A stretch of DNA of 64,000 nt from Carallia brachiata (Eukaryota > Streptophyta > Magnoliopsida > Malpighiales > Rhizophoraceae): assembly GCA_021464245.1 (NCBI GenBank), contig JADCRB010000018.1:3706015-3770014 (forward strand), given 5' to 3'. A model generated the notes under the pieces. That model made no database searches. It was not told the DNA's origin and saw nothing but the letters and a program-made list of their open reading frames with translations. The position numbers and the translations under genes are program-made. The number at the start of each line of letters is the position of its first letter. Position 1 is the first letter of the stretch. Below are positions 13,601-24,464 of this stretch, one piece after another.

Positions 13601-16600
13601 CTACTTAAAGCATGCTTTGCAAGAGAATTCCTACTCGTGAAGAGAACTAATTTGTATACATCTTCAAGTTTGCTCAAGTGGGTACTTTTTTTTTTTCCAG
13701 AGTTATGTCATGTCATCTGTGATTTATTGTCTCTCTTTCTGCTATATTTAGCTGGCAATAATCTCATTGATTTCTATGACACTCTTCCTACGGATTGAGA
13801 TGCACTGAGATTCAATAATTAGTGGAGGAATTTATGTGGGTGCCTTGTTCATCCTTGTGGTGGCTGTCATTTTCAATGGCATGCCAGATATTTCCATGGC
13901 CATTGTGAAGCTTCCTGTGTTTTATAAGCAAAGGGACCTCTTATTCTATCCTGCATGGACATATGCTGTTCCCACATCAATCCTTAAAATCCCCACAACT
14001 GTCATAGACGTAGCTATTCTGAGATTCCCTGTCTATTATGTTATTGGATTTGATCCTTATGTAAGAAGGTAAATGCTTGAAAAGATAGAAACTTGATGGC
14101 AATTTCTGATACAAAGGCGATGCTGCTGATATACAAATTTCACATACCTTCTATAGGTTGATTAAGTTATACCTCGTGCTGGCAGTTCTGAACGAGATGT
14201 TTTCTGGATTATTACGTGCCATTGCTGCATTGGGTAGGCACATCGTGGTTGCTAATACCTTTGGATCATGTGCAATCCAGCTCCTTTTCACGTTGGGCAG
14301 CTTTGTTTTGTCCCGAGGTATGATTGATGAATGAAGTGTAACTACGAGACTAACTTTTCATCAAATAAAGCCTACTAGTGTTGCTTGCCTTGTTCTCTTT
14401 CTAATGCTACAGATGACATAAAGAAATGGTGGTTGCCAGCCAACTGGATATCACCGATTATGTATGGACAGAATGCAGTTCTAGCTAACGAGTTTCTTGG
14501 ACAAAGCTGGAGTCATGTAAATTCTATAGCTGTCGTTTCATGCTGTTTACCTCATACCTTGAAAGCCAGCTTTTGATTTTTTCTATGTACAAAAGGTTCT
14601 TCCAAGCACAAAGGAACCATTAGGAGTTGAAGTCCTAAAGTCTCGTGGGTTCTTCACGGAAGACAATTGGTGTTGGATTGGAGTCGGAGCATTGCTTGGA
14701 TACACAGTGGTATTTAACATTATATACAGTTTGGCTCTAAGTTTTCTCAACTGTAAGATTCTTCTGCTCTCAACTTTTTACACTTTCTATTCCAAAACCT
14801 TTCTGAGATGGGGGATTTAAATCTCAAATGTATTGTTCAATGTATCGTGAAAATGTGTTTCGGCATTTCACAAGCATCGGGCTTCTTTACCAGAAGGACC
14901 AGAAAGCAATGAAACTGGTGGAACTCAAGGTGCCAATCATTTAGAGCCAGCAATTTTCTGAAAATAAGTATGGATTCGAAATCTGATATGCAATAGGATT
15001 ATATTGAGTCAATCTGATGTGCAGATAGGGGCGAGGAAGTTGGGGAAAACATCTCTTCTATGTGGTCACATGAGAAGAGCAAAGGAATGGTTCTTCCATT
15101 TGAACTGCGTTCTTTAACTTTCAATAACATTGTATACTTTGTTGACATGCCACAGGTAACTTAAACAGTGATAGAATCTTCATTTTTCTACTTTTTTTCC
15201 CCATTTTTTTTGTAATACAGTTGCAATTTGCAAATATGACAACTTTTTCTCAATTGAGTACCATAGGAGATGAGGAAACAGGGCGTCCAAGACGATAAGT
15301 GGTTCTTTTGAGTGGAGTGAGTGGTGCTTTTAGGCCTGGTGTTCTCACAGCCCTGATGGGTGTTAGTGGTGCTGGAAATACTACTCTGTTGGATGTGCTA
15401 GCTGGAAGGAAGACTAGTGGCTATATCGAAGGGAGCACTATGATATCAGGGTATCCTAAAATGCAAAAAACATTTGCTAGAATTTCTGGATATTGTGAGC
15501 AAAATGACATACATTCCCCACATGTCACTGTTTAGGAGCCATTGCTATTTTCAGCTTGGCTTCGTCTACCGCGTGAACTGGGTCCTGAGACCAGAAAGGT
15601 ACAGTGATTATTAATTCAGATTTTCTTTTTTCCTCTCATTTATTGTAAGCCACTAGCAAGAATTCCAACAGCTTGGTTAAAAAAGTTTTAATTTTTTTGA
15701 TAATTATGTGCAGATGTTCATTGAGGAAGTCATGGAGCTGGTGGAACTGAAGAAACTTAGAAAAGCATTAGTTGGATTGCCTGGTGCAAGTGGTTTGTCT
15801 ACGGAGCAGCGCAAGCGACTAACCATTGTCGTTGAGCTAGTAGCAAACCCCTCTATTATTTTCATGGATGAGCCAACTTCAGGGCTGGATGCCAGAGCTG
15901 CTGCAATTGTTATAAGAACAGTTAGGAAAACAGTGGACACAGGAAGAACAGTTGTCTGCACAATCCATCAGCCAAGCATAGACATTTCGAAGCATTTGAC
16001 GAGGTGACTTCTATAAGATCAACACTAAGAATTAGTCCAATTATTGGCTTGTTTTTTCATGAGTAATTAAATATGATATTTCAAGATTTTTGTACGGCAG
16101 CTAGTTCTATTGAAGCCAGGAGGACAATAAATATATGTCGGTCCACTGGCCATCATTCCTGCGATATGATCTAGTATTTTGAAGTATGTTTCCGAGGGAT
16201 TATACAAATTCATGACAGATAGTGAATTCAATTGTATCCTACTTTTGTTCATCTGGCTAATGCAACTAGTTCAAAAACCAAGGCAACTGATGGAGTCAAT
16301 AAAATTAAAGATGGCCATAACCCAGCAAGTTGGGTGCTGGAGGTTACCATGCTTGCACGAGAAACAGCTTTTGGGGTTGATTTTGCTGATCTATACAAAA
16401 ACTCAGAACTTTACAGGTTGGTTTTTTGACAGACATTCATATTCATTTACTTGAACTGAAATTTTAGATAACACCAATGCCATGGCTTGGTGTTTTAGTG
16501 TTTGATGATTATACCACTCGTAAGTCTTTTCTGTGGATGTATGGCATTTATTTCAGAAGAAATCAAGCACTGATTGAGGATTTAAGCAAGCCTGATCCTG

Positions 16601-17523
16601 GCTCTAAGGACTTTTATTTCCCAACTTACCACTCGCAGCCATTTTTCAGCCAATGCTTGGCATGTTTATGGAAACAAAGGCTGTCCTACTGACGTAATCC
16701 GACATATACTGCAGCTAGATTTCTCTTCACAACAGCCGTGGGTATGTTTGGGGCAATGTTTTGGGATCTTGGCTCCAAAGTGTAAGCTGCAAGTCAAGAT
16801 ATTCTTCTTGTACAAAGAAGCTTAAACTGGAATGGCTTCCATCTGTTTGTTAGTGTCATTTTTCACACTATGAATTTGCAGCAAGAAACAACAAGATCTT
16901 TTCAATGCTATGGGTTCAATGTATGGTGCTGTTCTCTTCCTCGGGATCCAAAATTCATCAACCGTGCAGGCTGTGGTTGCGGTGGAACGAATGGTCTTCT
17001 ACAGAGAAAGGGCTGCAGGAATGTACTCTGCAGTAACAGATAAAACTCTTACACTCTCATACTCAGCTTCTTATGCAGAACTTTATATATTGCTTCTCAA
17101 AATTTAATCTTCTGTTGCAGGTACTGATAGAGCTTCCGTATATTTTTGTTCAAGCTGCAGTTTATGGCGTTATAGTCTATCCAATGATCGGATTCGAATG
17201 GACATTCACTAAGTTCTTCTGGTATTTTTACTTCACATAGCTCACATTTATGTGCTTCACCTTCTATGGGATGATGTCTTTGGCTCTGTCACCAAACCAA
17301 CACATTGCAGCCATAATTTCTTCTGCATTTTATGGCATGTGGAACTTTTTTTCCGGGTTCATAATTCCACAACCAGTAAGTTCTTCCTGACAACCTTCAC
17401 TAACAAGTAGTTGATTTTTTTCGGTTGCAATATGTTGATACTAATGTTTGAGTCTCATGCACTGGGTTGTCCCTTAATACGTTGATACTAACTTGGTTTT
17501 GGGTATGGTACAGAGGATGGCTG

Positions 17524-17956
17524 TGTTGATCATTTGCTGTTTCTTACTTTGTTTTTGAATCAGTTTTTTGAATCAAGCTTCAAAAGAAGCTGTGATTGAA
17601 GAGAATGAAATATAAAGGCTTAAAGAGAGAAGAATTTTCCAGCATAACATCTTCCATCTGCTGTCATTGATCATATATGCATAATTACAAAATTCAAACT
17701 TCAAAATACAAATTTGAAATTGACAGCTTGACAAGCTAGCTGAAAGCTTGCTTACATCATTACATAAATTAAAGAGAAGGCTATGATTATAATACATATA
17801 GCTTGGATCATTGAGACATTTGTTAAGTAAATTAACTAAGGGTCCAAAACAATGCTGCAGCCCCCCAAAGTTAACTAACTTAACGGCAATTTGATGCCTT
17901 CAAAAAATACTTCTTCCTTCTCGGGTAGCAGAGCAACAACACCAACTGCAACTTCA
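17524..17956 (-). repeat. 3' LTR of the copia element (left copy)
   Basis: A direct repeat of 22046-22478, 433 bases, with one visible difference (gctgcag here, gcagcag in the other copy) and no indels. Read in element orientation it begins TGAAGTTGCAG and ends GATCAACA. The polyprotein stop codon TGA coincides with its first three bases. Confidence 0.95.
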
Positions 17957-20900
17957 CTCCTCCTTGGGGTTGATGGACTGCACCCCAAGCATGTTTCTCA
18001 AGGCTAAAAACTTGCCTTTCTGCAATGGCTTGGTTAAAACATCTGCTACTTGCTCTTCAGTTGGACAGTAAAATAATTTGATTTCATTGCTCTCTTGCAC
18101 TTCTCTGATGAAGTGTAACTTAATCAAGAAATGCTTAGTTCTTCCATGTAGAACGGGATTTTTAGAGATAGCTATGGTGGCCTGGTTGTCACAGTAGACA
18201 GGTGTGGCATCCATTTGCTCCTCTTTCAAATCTGCCAGCAACTTTCTGAGCCATAAAGCTTGGTTCACAGCTGCTACTGCAGCTAAATACTCAGCTTCAG
18301 CTGTGGACTGAGCTACCACAGATTGTTTCCTTGAGCTCCAGCTGAAAAAACCTGACCCCAAAGTAAAAATGTAGCCTGAAGTACTTCTCATGTCATCTAA
18401 GGAGCCTCCCCAGTCACTGTCTGCATATCCTGACAGCTGTAGTTTCTCTGATTTTCTAAACAAGACTCCTAAGTTTGCTGTACCTCTGATATATCTCAAT
18501 ATTCTCTTTGCTGCAGCCATATGAATTTCACTGGGGTCATGCATGTATCTTGAAAGTAAACTAACAGCTTGCATTATGTCTGGTCTGGATGCTGTTAAGT
18601 AAAGCAGACACCCCACCAAACTTCTGAATCTTCTTGCATCAATCTTTTCTGCACCATCATGCTTCTGCAATTTCATTCCAACTGAAAAAGGAGTACTTGC
18701 AGCTTTACTTGTCTCCATTTGGAACTTCTTTAGAATTTCTTCTGCATACTTCTTTTGGCCTATGAATATCCCTTGACTGGTTTGATTAATTTCCAGTCCA
18801 AGAAAGAAGGTCATAGGGCCCAAATCTGTCATTTCAAAAACAGACTTCATTTCCTCTTTGAACTGCATCACTTGCTGGTCCTTGCTTCCAATCACCAGCA
18901 AATCATCTACATAGATTGATACAACAAGAATCTCACCCATCTGCTCTTTTACATACAGTGTAGATTCATTTTTGCTTCTTACAAAAGATAGCTTTAGCAA
19001 ATGCTCATTTATTTTGTGTACCATGCCCTTGGTGCTTGTTTGAGCCCATACAAGGCTTTCTTCAATAGATACACTTTGTCTTCTTGGCCCTTCTTCTGAA
19101 AACCTTGTGGCTGCTCTATGAACACTTCTTCATTTAGCTCCCCATTTAAGAATGCAGACTTTACATCAAGCTGATGTACAGTCCAACCTTTCTGTGCAGC
19201 ATAGGCTAGGAGCAATTTGATTGTGTCAAGCCTTGCCACTGGTGCAAAGGTCTCTGCATAATCAACTCCTGGTTGCTGAGTGTAGCCCTTTGCTACCAGC
19301 CTGGCTTTATGTCTGTTAATTGAGCCATTTGGATTCAATTTAGTTCTGAAAACCCATTTTACTCCAATTATCTTCTTGTTTACTGGTTTATCAGCTAGAA
19401 TCCAAGTGCCATTCTTCTCTATGGCCTCCATCTCCTCAATCATAGCTTTTTTCCAATTGTTGCTTCTACATGCTTCTTCAAAATCAACAGGTTCAAGGGC
19501 AGCTACATAGCTTCTTTCATAAATGTCACCCAAAGGTCTTGTGCCTCTGACTGGTGCATCTTCATCTGAGCTTTCATCAAGATCATCTTCAAAATGTGCT
19601 GCAGGTTGTAAATTCTGAATTATCTGCTCCTTATCTACTTCCACTTCAGCTTTTTTCCAATTCCAAGTCTCATTCTCACAGAATTTCAATTCTCTACTGG
19701 TTGTGAGTTTACCAGTAAGAGGATTGTAAATTCTGTAATTTTGGTCAGTGTTGGTGTATCCAAAAACACACAGGTTTCTGTTTTCAAATCCAGCTTGCTT
19801 CTCTTACTTTCTGGCACCAAAGCATAGCACACACATCCAAATACTTTCAAATGACTTGCTGAAGGCCTGTATCCATGCCAGGCTTCATATGAAGTCTTAT
19901 CTTTCAATACTCTTGTAGGCAATCTGTTCAATAGATACACTGAAGTAGCTGCTGCTTCAGCCCAAAAAATTTTTGGCATATTCTTCTCAACCAAGAGACA
20001 TCTGACCATCTCTTGAATGGTTCTGTTCTTTCTCTCACTCACCCCATTCTGCTGAGGTGTGTAAGGAGCTGTCAGTTGCTGCTGTATTCCTGCCCTTGCA
20101 CAGATGTCTTTGAATGTGGCTGATGTGTATTCAGCCCCATTGTCAGTTCTAATTGCTTTTATATTGCAGCCAGATTGATTTTCCACAAAAGCTTTAAACT
20201 CTCTAAATTTCTCTGCAGCTTCTGACTTCTGCTTCAGGAAGTAAATCCAGCTGTATCTTGTGAAGTCATCAATGAAGATCATGAAATACTTGCTTCCATT
20301 CAGTGATTCTGAACTCATTGGTCCACATAGATCACTGTGAATGAGCTCCAACTTCTCTTGACTCCTCCATGCTTGATCAGTTGTAAAAGGAAGCCTAGTT
20401 TGCTTACCTTGCAGACATGCTTTACATATATCTCCTCCTTCTTCAATTTCAGGCAAGCCAAGTATCATTTGTTTCTTCTGAAGTTTGTATAAACCTGCAT
20501 CATGTATGTGTCCAAGCCTTTTGTGCCACAGTGATTTAGCACTCAAGGCAGCTGGCATTGCTTGGCCTTCAACTTGGTTTAAGTTCAATTGGAAGCATTT
20601 CCTTTCCATAGGCACATTAACAAGCTCAAGACCATTTGAATCATATATAGTGCATGATTTATCCTTAAACTCTAAGGAGTAATTCTTTTCTAACAGTTGG
20701 CCAACACTTAGCAGATTCTGACTTATCTCAGGAACAAGCAAAACATCTGGAATGAGCTTGATACCTGATTTGGTGTGCACTTCAGCTATGCCTTTGCCTT
20801 TCACTGAAATGAACTCTCCATTGCCAATTTTCACTTTGGATGTAAAGCTTGTATCCAGCTCCTTAAACACTGAAAGGCTTGGTGACATATGGTGTGTGCA

Positions 20901-21905
20901 TCCACTGTCCACAAGCCATACCTCAGTGTTTCCAGTTAGTGAGCTACTTTCAACCACAAACAACTGCTCTGCAGATTCTTCCACATTGTTATCAGCAACT
21001 TGAGCTTGTGACTGAGACTTTGCAGCTTGTTTTTTCTTTGGACAAACTTTTTCCCTGTGTCCCTTTACTTTGCAGTGATTGCATACTATATCTGGTCTCC
21101 ACCAACAGTACTTTGGCAAGTGGCTTGTATTCTTGCAGTGTGGGCATGGTGGATATACTTGTTTACTGCTAGAGCTGCTGCCCCCTTCATTTTCTCTTGC
21201 TTGCTGCTTTCCCTCTTGCTTTTTCTTCTTTTTGTGCTGACTTTTATCCATCTGTTTAGCTGGTAAGGCATTCTCAACAGTATCGCCTTCCACATCAGTC
21301 TTCTTTGCTCTGTGCTTGTAAAGCATTCACAAGCTCAGTTAAAGTGATTTTGGTCAAATCTTTGGAATCTTCAAGTGATGAGATCTTGGCCTCAAACCTT
21401 TGAGGTATGCTGACCAAGATCTTCTGTACTATGCTGAATCAAGACAATTCTCCTCCCAAAATTCTGATTTGGTTCACTAGCTTCAGCAGCTTGTCTGTAT
21501 AATCTTTGATCTTCTCTGAATCTGTCATTTTTTGCAGCTCAAATTCCCTTCTTAAGTTTAAAAGTTGCATGGATCGAGTCTTCTCACTTCCTGCATACTC
21601 CTCAGCCAACTTGTCCCAAGCTTCTTTTGCAGTTTTGCAGGTCATGATCTTGTTGAAGATGCCTTCTGTAACTCCTGAGTGAATACATGCCAAGGCTTTG
21701 TATTGTTTGGAAGCCTGCTCACTGTGATTTCTGAGCTGTGCCATAGTTGGATTAGCTGGAAGTGGTGCTTCGGCTCCTCCATTTTCAGTTTACCCTCCCA
21801 CAAATCAAAAGCTTTCAAATATGCTTGCATCATAACAGTCCATTGGAGATAGTTTTCTCCAGTGAACTTGGGTGGTGGAGGTGGAACAAAGCTGAGAGAA
21901 GCCAT
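17954..21905 (-). pseudogene. copia gag-pol polyprotein, several frame breaks
   Basis: Minus-strand polyprotein of TNT1/copia type. Gag starts at 21905 (MASLSFVPPPPPKFTGENYL) and carries a UBN2-like domain. A CCHC-type zinc knuckle (CNHCKVKGHREKVC) lies near 21045-21085 and the protease motif LVDSGCTHHMS near 20890-20925. The integrase has its HHCC region (WHKRLGH) near 20530, and catalytic Asp/Asp/Glu segments lie between about 20310 and 20010. The reverse transcriptase has the YVDDLLVIG motif near 18900, and RNase H follows to the stop at 17954-17956. Breaks: a shift near 21780, an in-frame TGA at 21439, a shift near 21310, and apparent one-base losses near 19770 and 19013. Gag and Pol would normally be one frame. 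The regions between breaks are highly conserved in type, so the damage is recent or artefactual. Confidence 0.92.
17957..17966 (-). other. Polypurine tract of the copia element
   Basis: Read on the minus strand, the bases next to the 3' LTR are CAAGGAGGAG, a purine-rich run at the place where plus-strand DNA synthesis is primed in LTR retroelements. Position and composition support the call. Confidence 0.7.
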
Positions 21906-22029
21906 TCATGAATCTGCTGTGGTCTTTTAGTGGGGTTCACTCTTGTTTTTCCATATACTCTCTCGGGTATAATGGATGTTTTTCACTCAATCAACCTTAG
22001 CTCACAAGTCCCTCAAGAACTCTATTGAA

Positions 22030-22041
22030 GCTCTGATACCA
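22030..22041 (-). other. Primer binding site of the copia element
   Basis: On the minus strand, four bases inside the 5' LTR, the sequence reads TGGTATCAGAGC. This is the standard complement of the 3' end of initiator methionine tRNA used by plant copia elements. It confirms the element's orientation and 5' end. Confidence 0.9.
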
Positions 22042-22045
22042 GATT

Positions 22046-22478
22046 TGTTGATCATTTGCTGTTTCTTACTTTGTTTTTGAATCAGTTTTTTGAATCAAGC
22101 TTCAAAAGAAGCTGTGATTGAAGAGAATGAAATATAAAGGCTTAAAGAGAGAAGAATTTTCCAGCATAACATCTTCCATCTGCTGTCATTGATCATATAT
22201 GCATAATTACAAAATTCAAACTTCAAAATACAAATTTGAAATTGACAGCTTGACAAGCTAGCTGAAAGCTTGCTTACATCATTACATAAATTAAAGAGAA
22301 GGCTATGATTATAATACATATAGCTTGGATCATTGAGACATTTGTTAAGTAAATTAACTAAGGGTCCAAAACAATGCAGCAGCCCCCCAAAGTTAACTAA
22401 CTTAACGGCAATTTGATGCCTTCAAAAAATACTTCTTCCTTCTCGGGTAGCAGAGCAACAACACCAACTGCAACTTCA
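22046..22478 (-). repeat. 5' LTR of the copia element (right copy)
   Basis: The second 433-base LTR, adjacent to the primer binding site, so it is the 5' LTR of a minus-strand element. Its outer end joins the target duplication GGCTG at 22479, after which the interrupted ABCG exon continues in register. Confidence 0.95.
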
Positions 22479-22728
22479 GGCTGTATGGTGGAGATGGTAC
22501 TATTGGATATGTCTAGTAGCTTGCACCTTATATGGCCTAATTGCTTCACAGATTGGAGATACAAAGGATGCACTTGACACTGGCGAAACAGTGGAAAATT
22601 TTGTGAGAAGCTATTTTGGTTCCAGGCATGATTTTCTTGGAGTAGCTGCAGCTGTTGTTCTTGGGTTTACTGTCATTTTTGCATTCATATTTGCCATCTC
22701 CATTAAGTTGTTTAATTTCCGGAGCTGA

Positions 22729-24380
22729 TAGAAACATGCTTTGATTTGTGCATTTGTGGGCCTTGTGAATCTATGCGTTTTTTCATATTTGTCCAAGATA
22801 CTGAGAAGCAACAATATATATATATTTTTAATGACATGTTCCACATAAATTGTCTGCAATAATTAGAGTAACAATGGATAAGTTACGTGGTTGGCCAATG
22901 AACTTATTGCTTCTTTTTTTTTTCAACGGAAATGTCCCATAAACGCTTTCTTACATGGGTCACACATTCCACTTCTATTATTACCTTGCACATTTTTTAT
23001 CTTTCAATACATAGTTATCAATGCGTATTTAACAATTTTGATAATGTAATGTAATATATTCGCATTTGAAATGCGTCAAATATATCATGTAATGACACTG
23101 ACTCACTTTTTCAAATACCAAAAACTAATGGATTGATTGTAAGAACAAAGAAGCACACCTAATGAACATGCACAATATTATTACTATTGTATATGATTCA
23201 TGCAAGATCTTTACATGTGACTTGCTCAGAAGCAAGAACTAGGAATAAAAACAAAATTCGAACAGCGGAAGGGTGGAAAAATTGAATCTGTTACTTGGAA
23301 AAGCTATTTGAGCTGCAAAAGTCAATCCTTGGAGTAAGAAACTGAATAATTATTATGTTAAACAAAAACAAATAACATTTATGTTTCAACAGTTAATCAA
23401 TTTTAAACTTGATACAAACAGAGTTATATTTTGGAAATAGCTGTTTGAGCTACAAAAGAATCTGTTACTTATGATATATGTGAACCAGTGCCATCTTTAT
23501 TCATAATTATTATGTTCCTTACATAAATAACATTTATGTTTCGATTTTTAAAGAATCAATGGATTAATCAAATGGAAAATGAATGGCTAGATATATTTAA
23601 TCTAGAAAAGATACATTTAATATTGTAAAAAATGAATAGATGATTTAAGTGTCAATCGATGCCACTACTTCAAAGCACTTGACAACCTCTTTCTCATTAC
23701 TTCTGAATGGCATTTAATTTAACATAGTCCAAAGTATAGTTAAATTTTGCTAGAACAATATGTGTGCAATGATTCAGCTTATTTATTGATGCCTTACCGG
23801 TTGAATTGTTCTATAGAGGTTTTCAAAAGTGAGTTGATGTGTTTATTTATTTATTTATTTATTTTTATTTTTTTAAATTTAATCATTGAATTACTCATAT
23901 TATTTTAATATCATTTTAATACCACTTAAGAAATCCATCAAGTATTTCTTATATATATATATATATACACACAAAACAAAAGCTTCATAAATAATTAACT
24001 ATTGCCGGTCTGATCAAATGGACGAGGAGATTTATGAAGTTTGAATATCATTTCATGTACTCTTAATGATTGAACAGAATGCATAGGCACCAGCAGTCAT
24101 AATCTTCATTAATATAAACTTAGAGACTTTATGATTGAGCAGAAACAACTAATGTGGTCCAAAGATGTCCAAAATACGTAAAACAATCTAACAAAATCGT
24201 GCTTGATTGTAGGCAATAGAGTAAATTAATATGGAATCTTTCAATAATACAGATCAATCCAAGGGTGGGACATTGATGTTGGACAGGTCAAGGACCACAA
24301 TTACGTTGGATTGATGGTTAAATTAGTAAATGATAGTGCCATATTATTAAAGAACACACATGACCCTCTAGCTTGCTTTG
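22729..24380. other. Intergenic region between ABCG pseudogene and first dioxygenase
   Basis: AT-rich and without a recognisable gene. It holds small microsatellites, for example (TTTA)n near 23841-23862 and (TA)n near 23950-23968. Two phrases around a 'gagctacaaaag' core recur near 23307 and 23447, hinting at a short local duplication. Confidence 0.5.
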
Positions 24381-24385
24381 AGTTG

Positions 24386-24393
24386 TATAAATT
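24386..24393 (+). promoter_or_regulatory. TATA box candidate, AOP-like gene 1
   Basis: The sequence tataaatt lies 79 bases before the start codon at 24465, in the position expected for a plant core promoter with a short leader. Confidence 0.4.
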
Positions 24394-24464
24394 TTGAAAC
24401 AAAATCAGCCTATCTTTTTCAAGGTGAAACCTTGGGAGAGAGTGAAACCAAACAAAAAAAGATT

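Larger units (their letters stand above)
17524..22478 (-). mobile_element. Young Ty1/copia LTR retrotransposon
   Basis: A complete-length element of 4,955 bp. The 433-bp LTRs at both ends begin TG and end CA on the + strand. A 5-base target duplication GGCTG sits at 17519-17523 and 22479-22483. Coding is on the minus strand in copia order: gag, zinc knuckle, protease, integrase, reverse transcriptase, RNase H. A primer site matching initiator Met-tRNA and a polypurine tract are both present. The two LTRs differ by one substitution by my reading, so insertion was recent. It lies in the last exon of the ABCG pseudogene, in the opposite orientation. The internal frame has several breaks, so this copy as given cannot make its own proteins. 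Confidence 0.95.
10751..22728 (+). pseudogene. PDR-type ABCG transporter pseudogene, split by a copia element
   Basis: Remains of a full-size ABCG (pleiotropic drug resistance) exporter, in the order NBD1-TMD1-NBD2-TMD2. Exon 1 (10751-11058) has the family motif EEALKWAALQRLPTYD; exon 2 is 11529-11649. Near 11774 the frame shifts. NBD1 Walker A (11963-12047) reads GPPSLGKTN. The ABC signature is cut by TGA at 12856 (ISG-stop-Q), and the frame slips around Walker B near 13010. In NBD2 the Walker A lysine is asparagine (GAGNTT, codon 15377), and a TAG ends the frame at 15533. The NBD2 signature and Walker B region (15708-16007, [12 protein letters not shown]) is preserved. TMD2 has TGA at 16690 where family members usually have Trp. 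The last exon starts at 17514, is interrupted by the retrotransposon, and resumes at 22484 to a stop at 22726. Such pumps move lipids, hormones or terpenoids across the plasma membrane. This copy cannot do so. Confidence 0.9.

Noticed and set aside
20485..21266. Several plus-strand frames inside the retrotransposon
   Set aside because: They run opposite the well-supported gag-pol frame and show no conserved domain.
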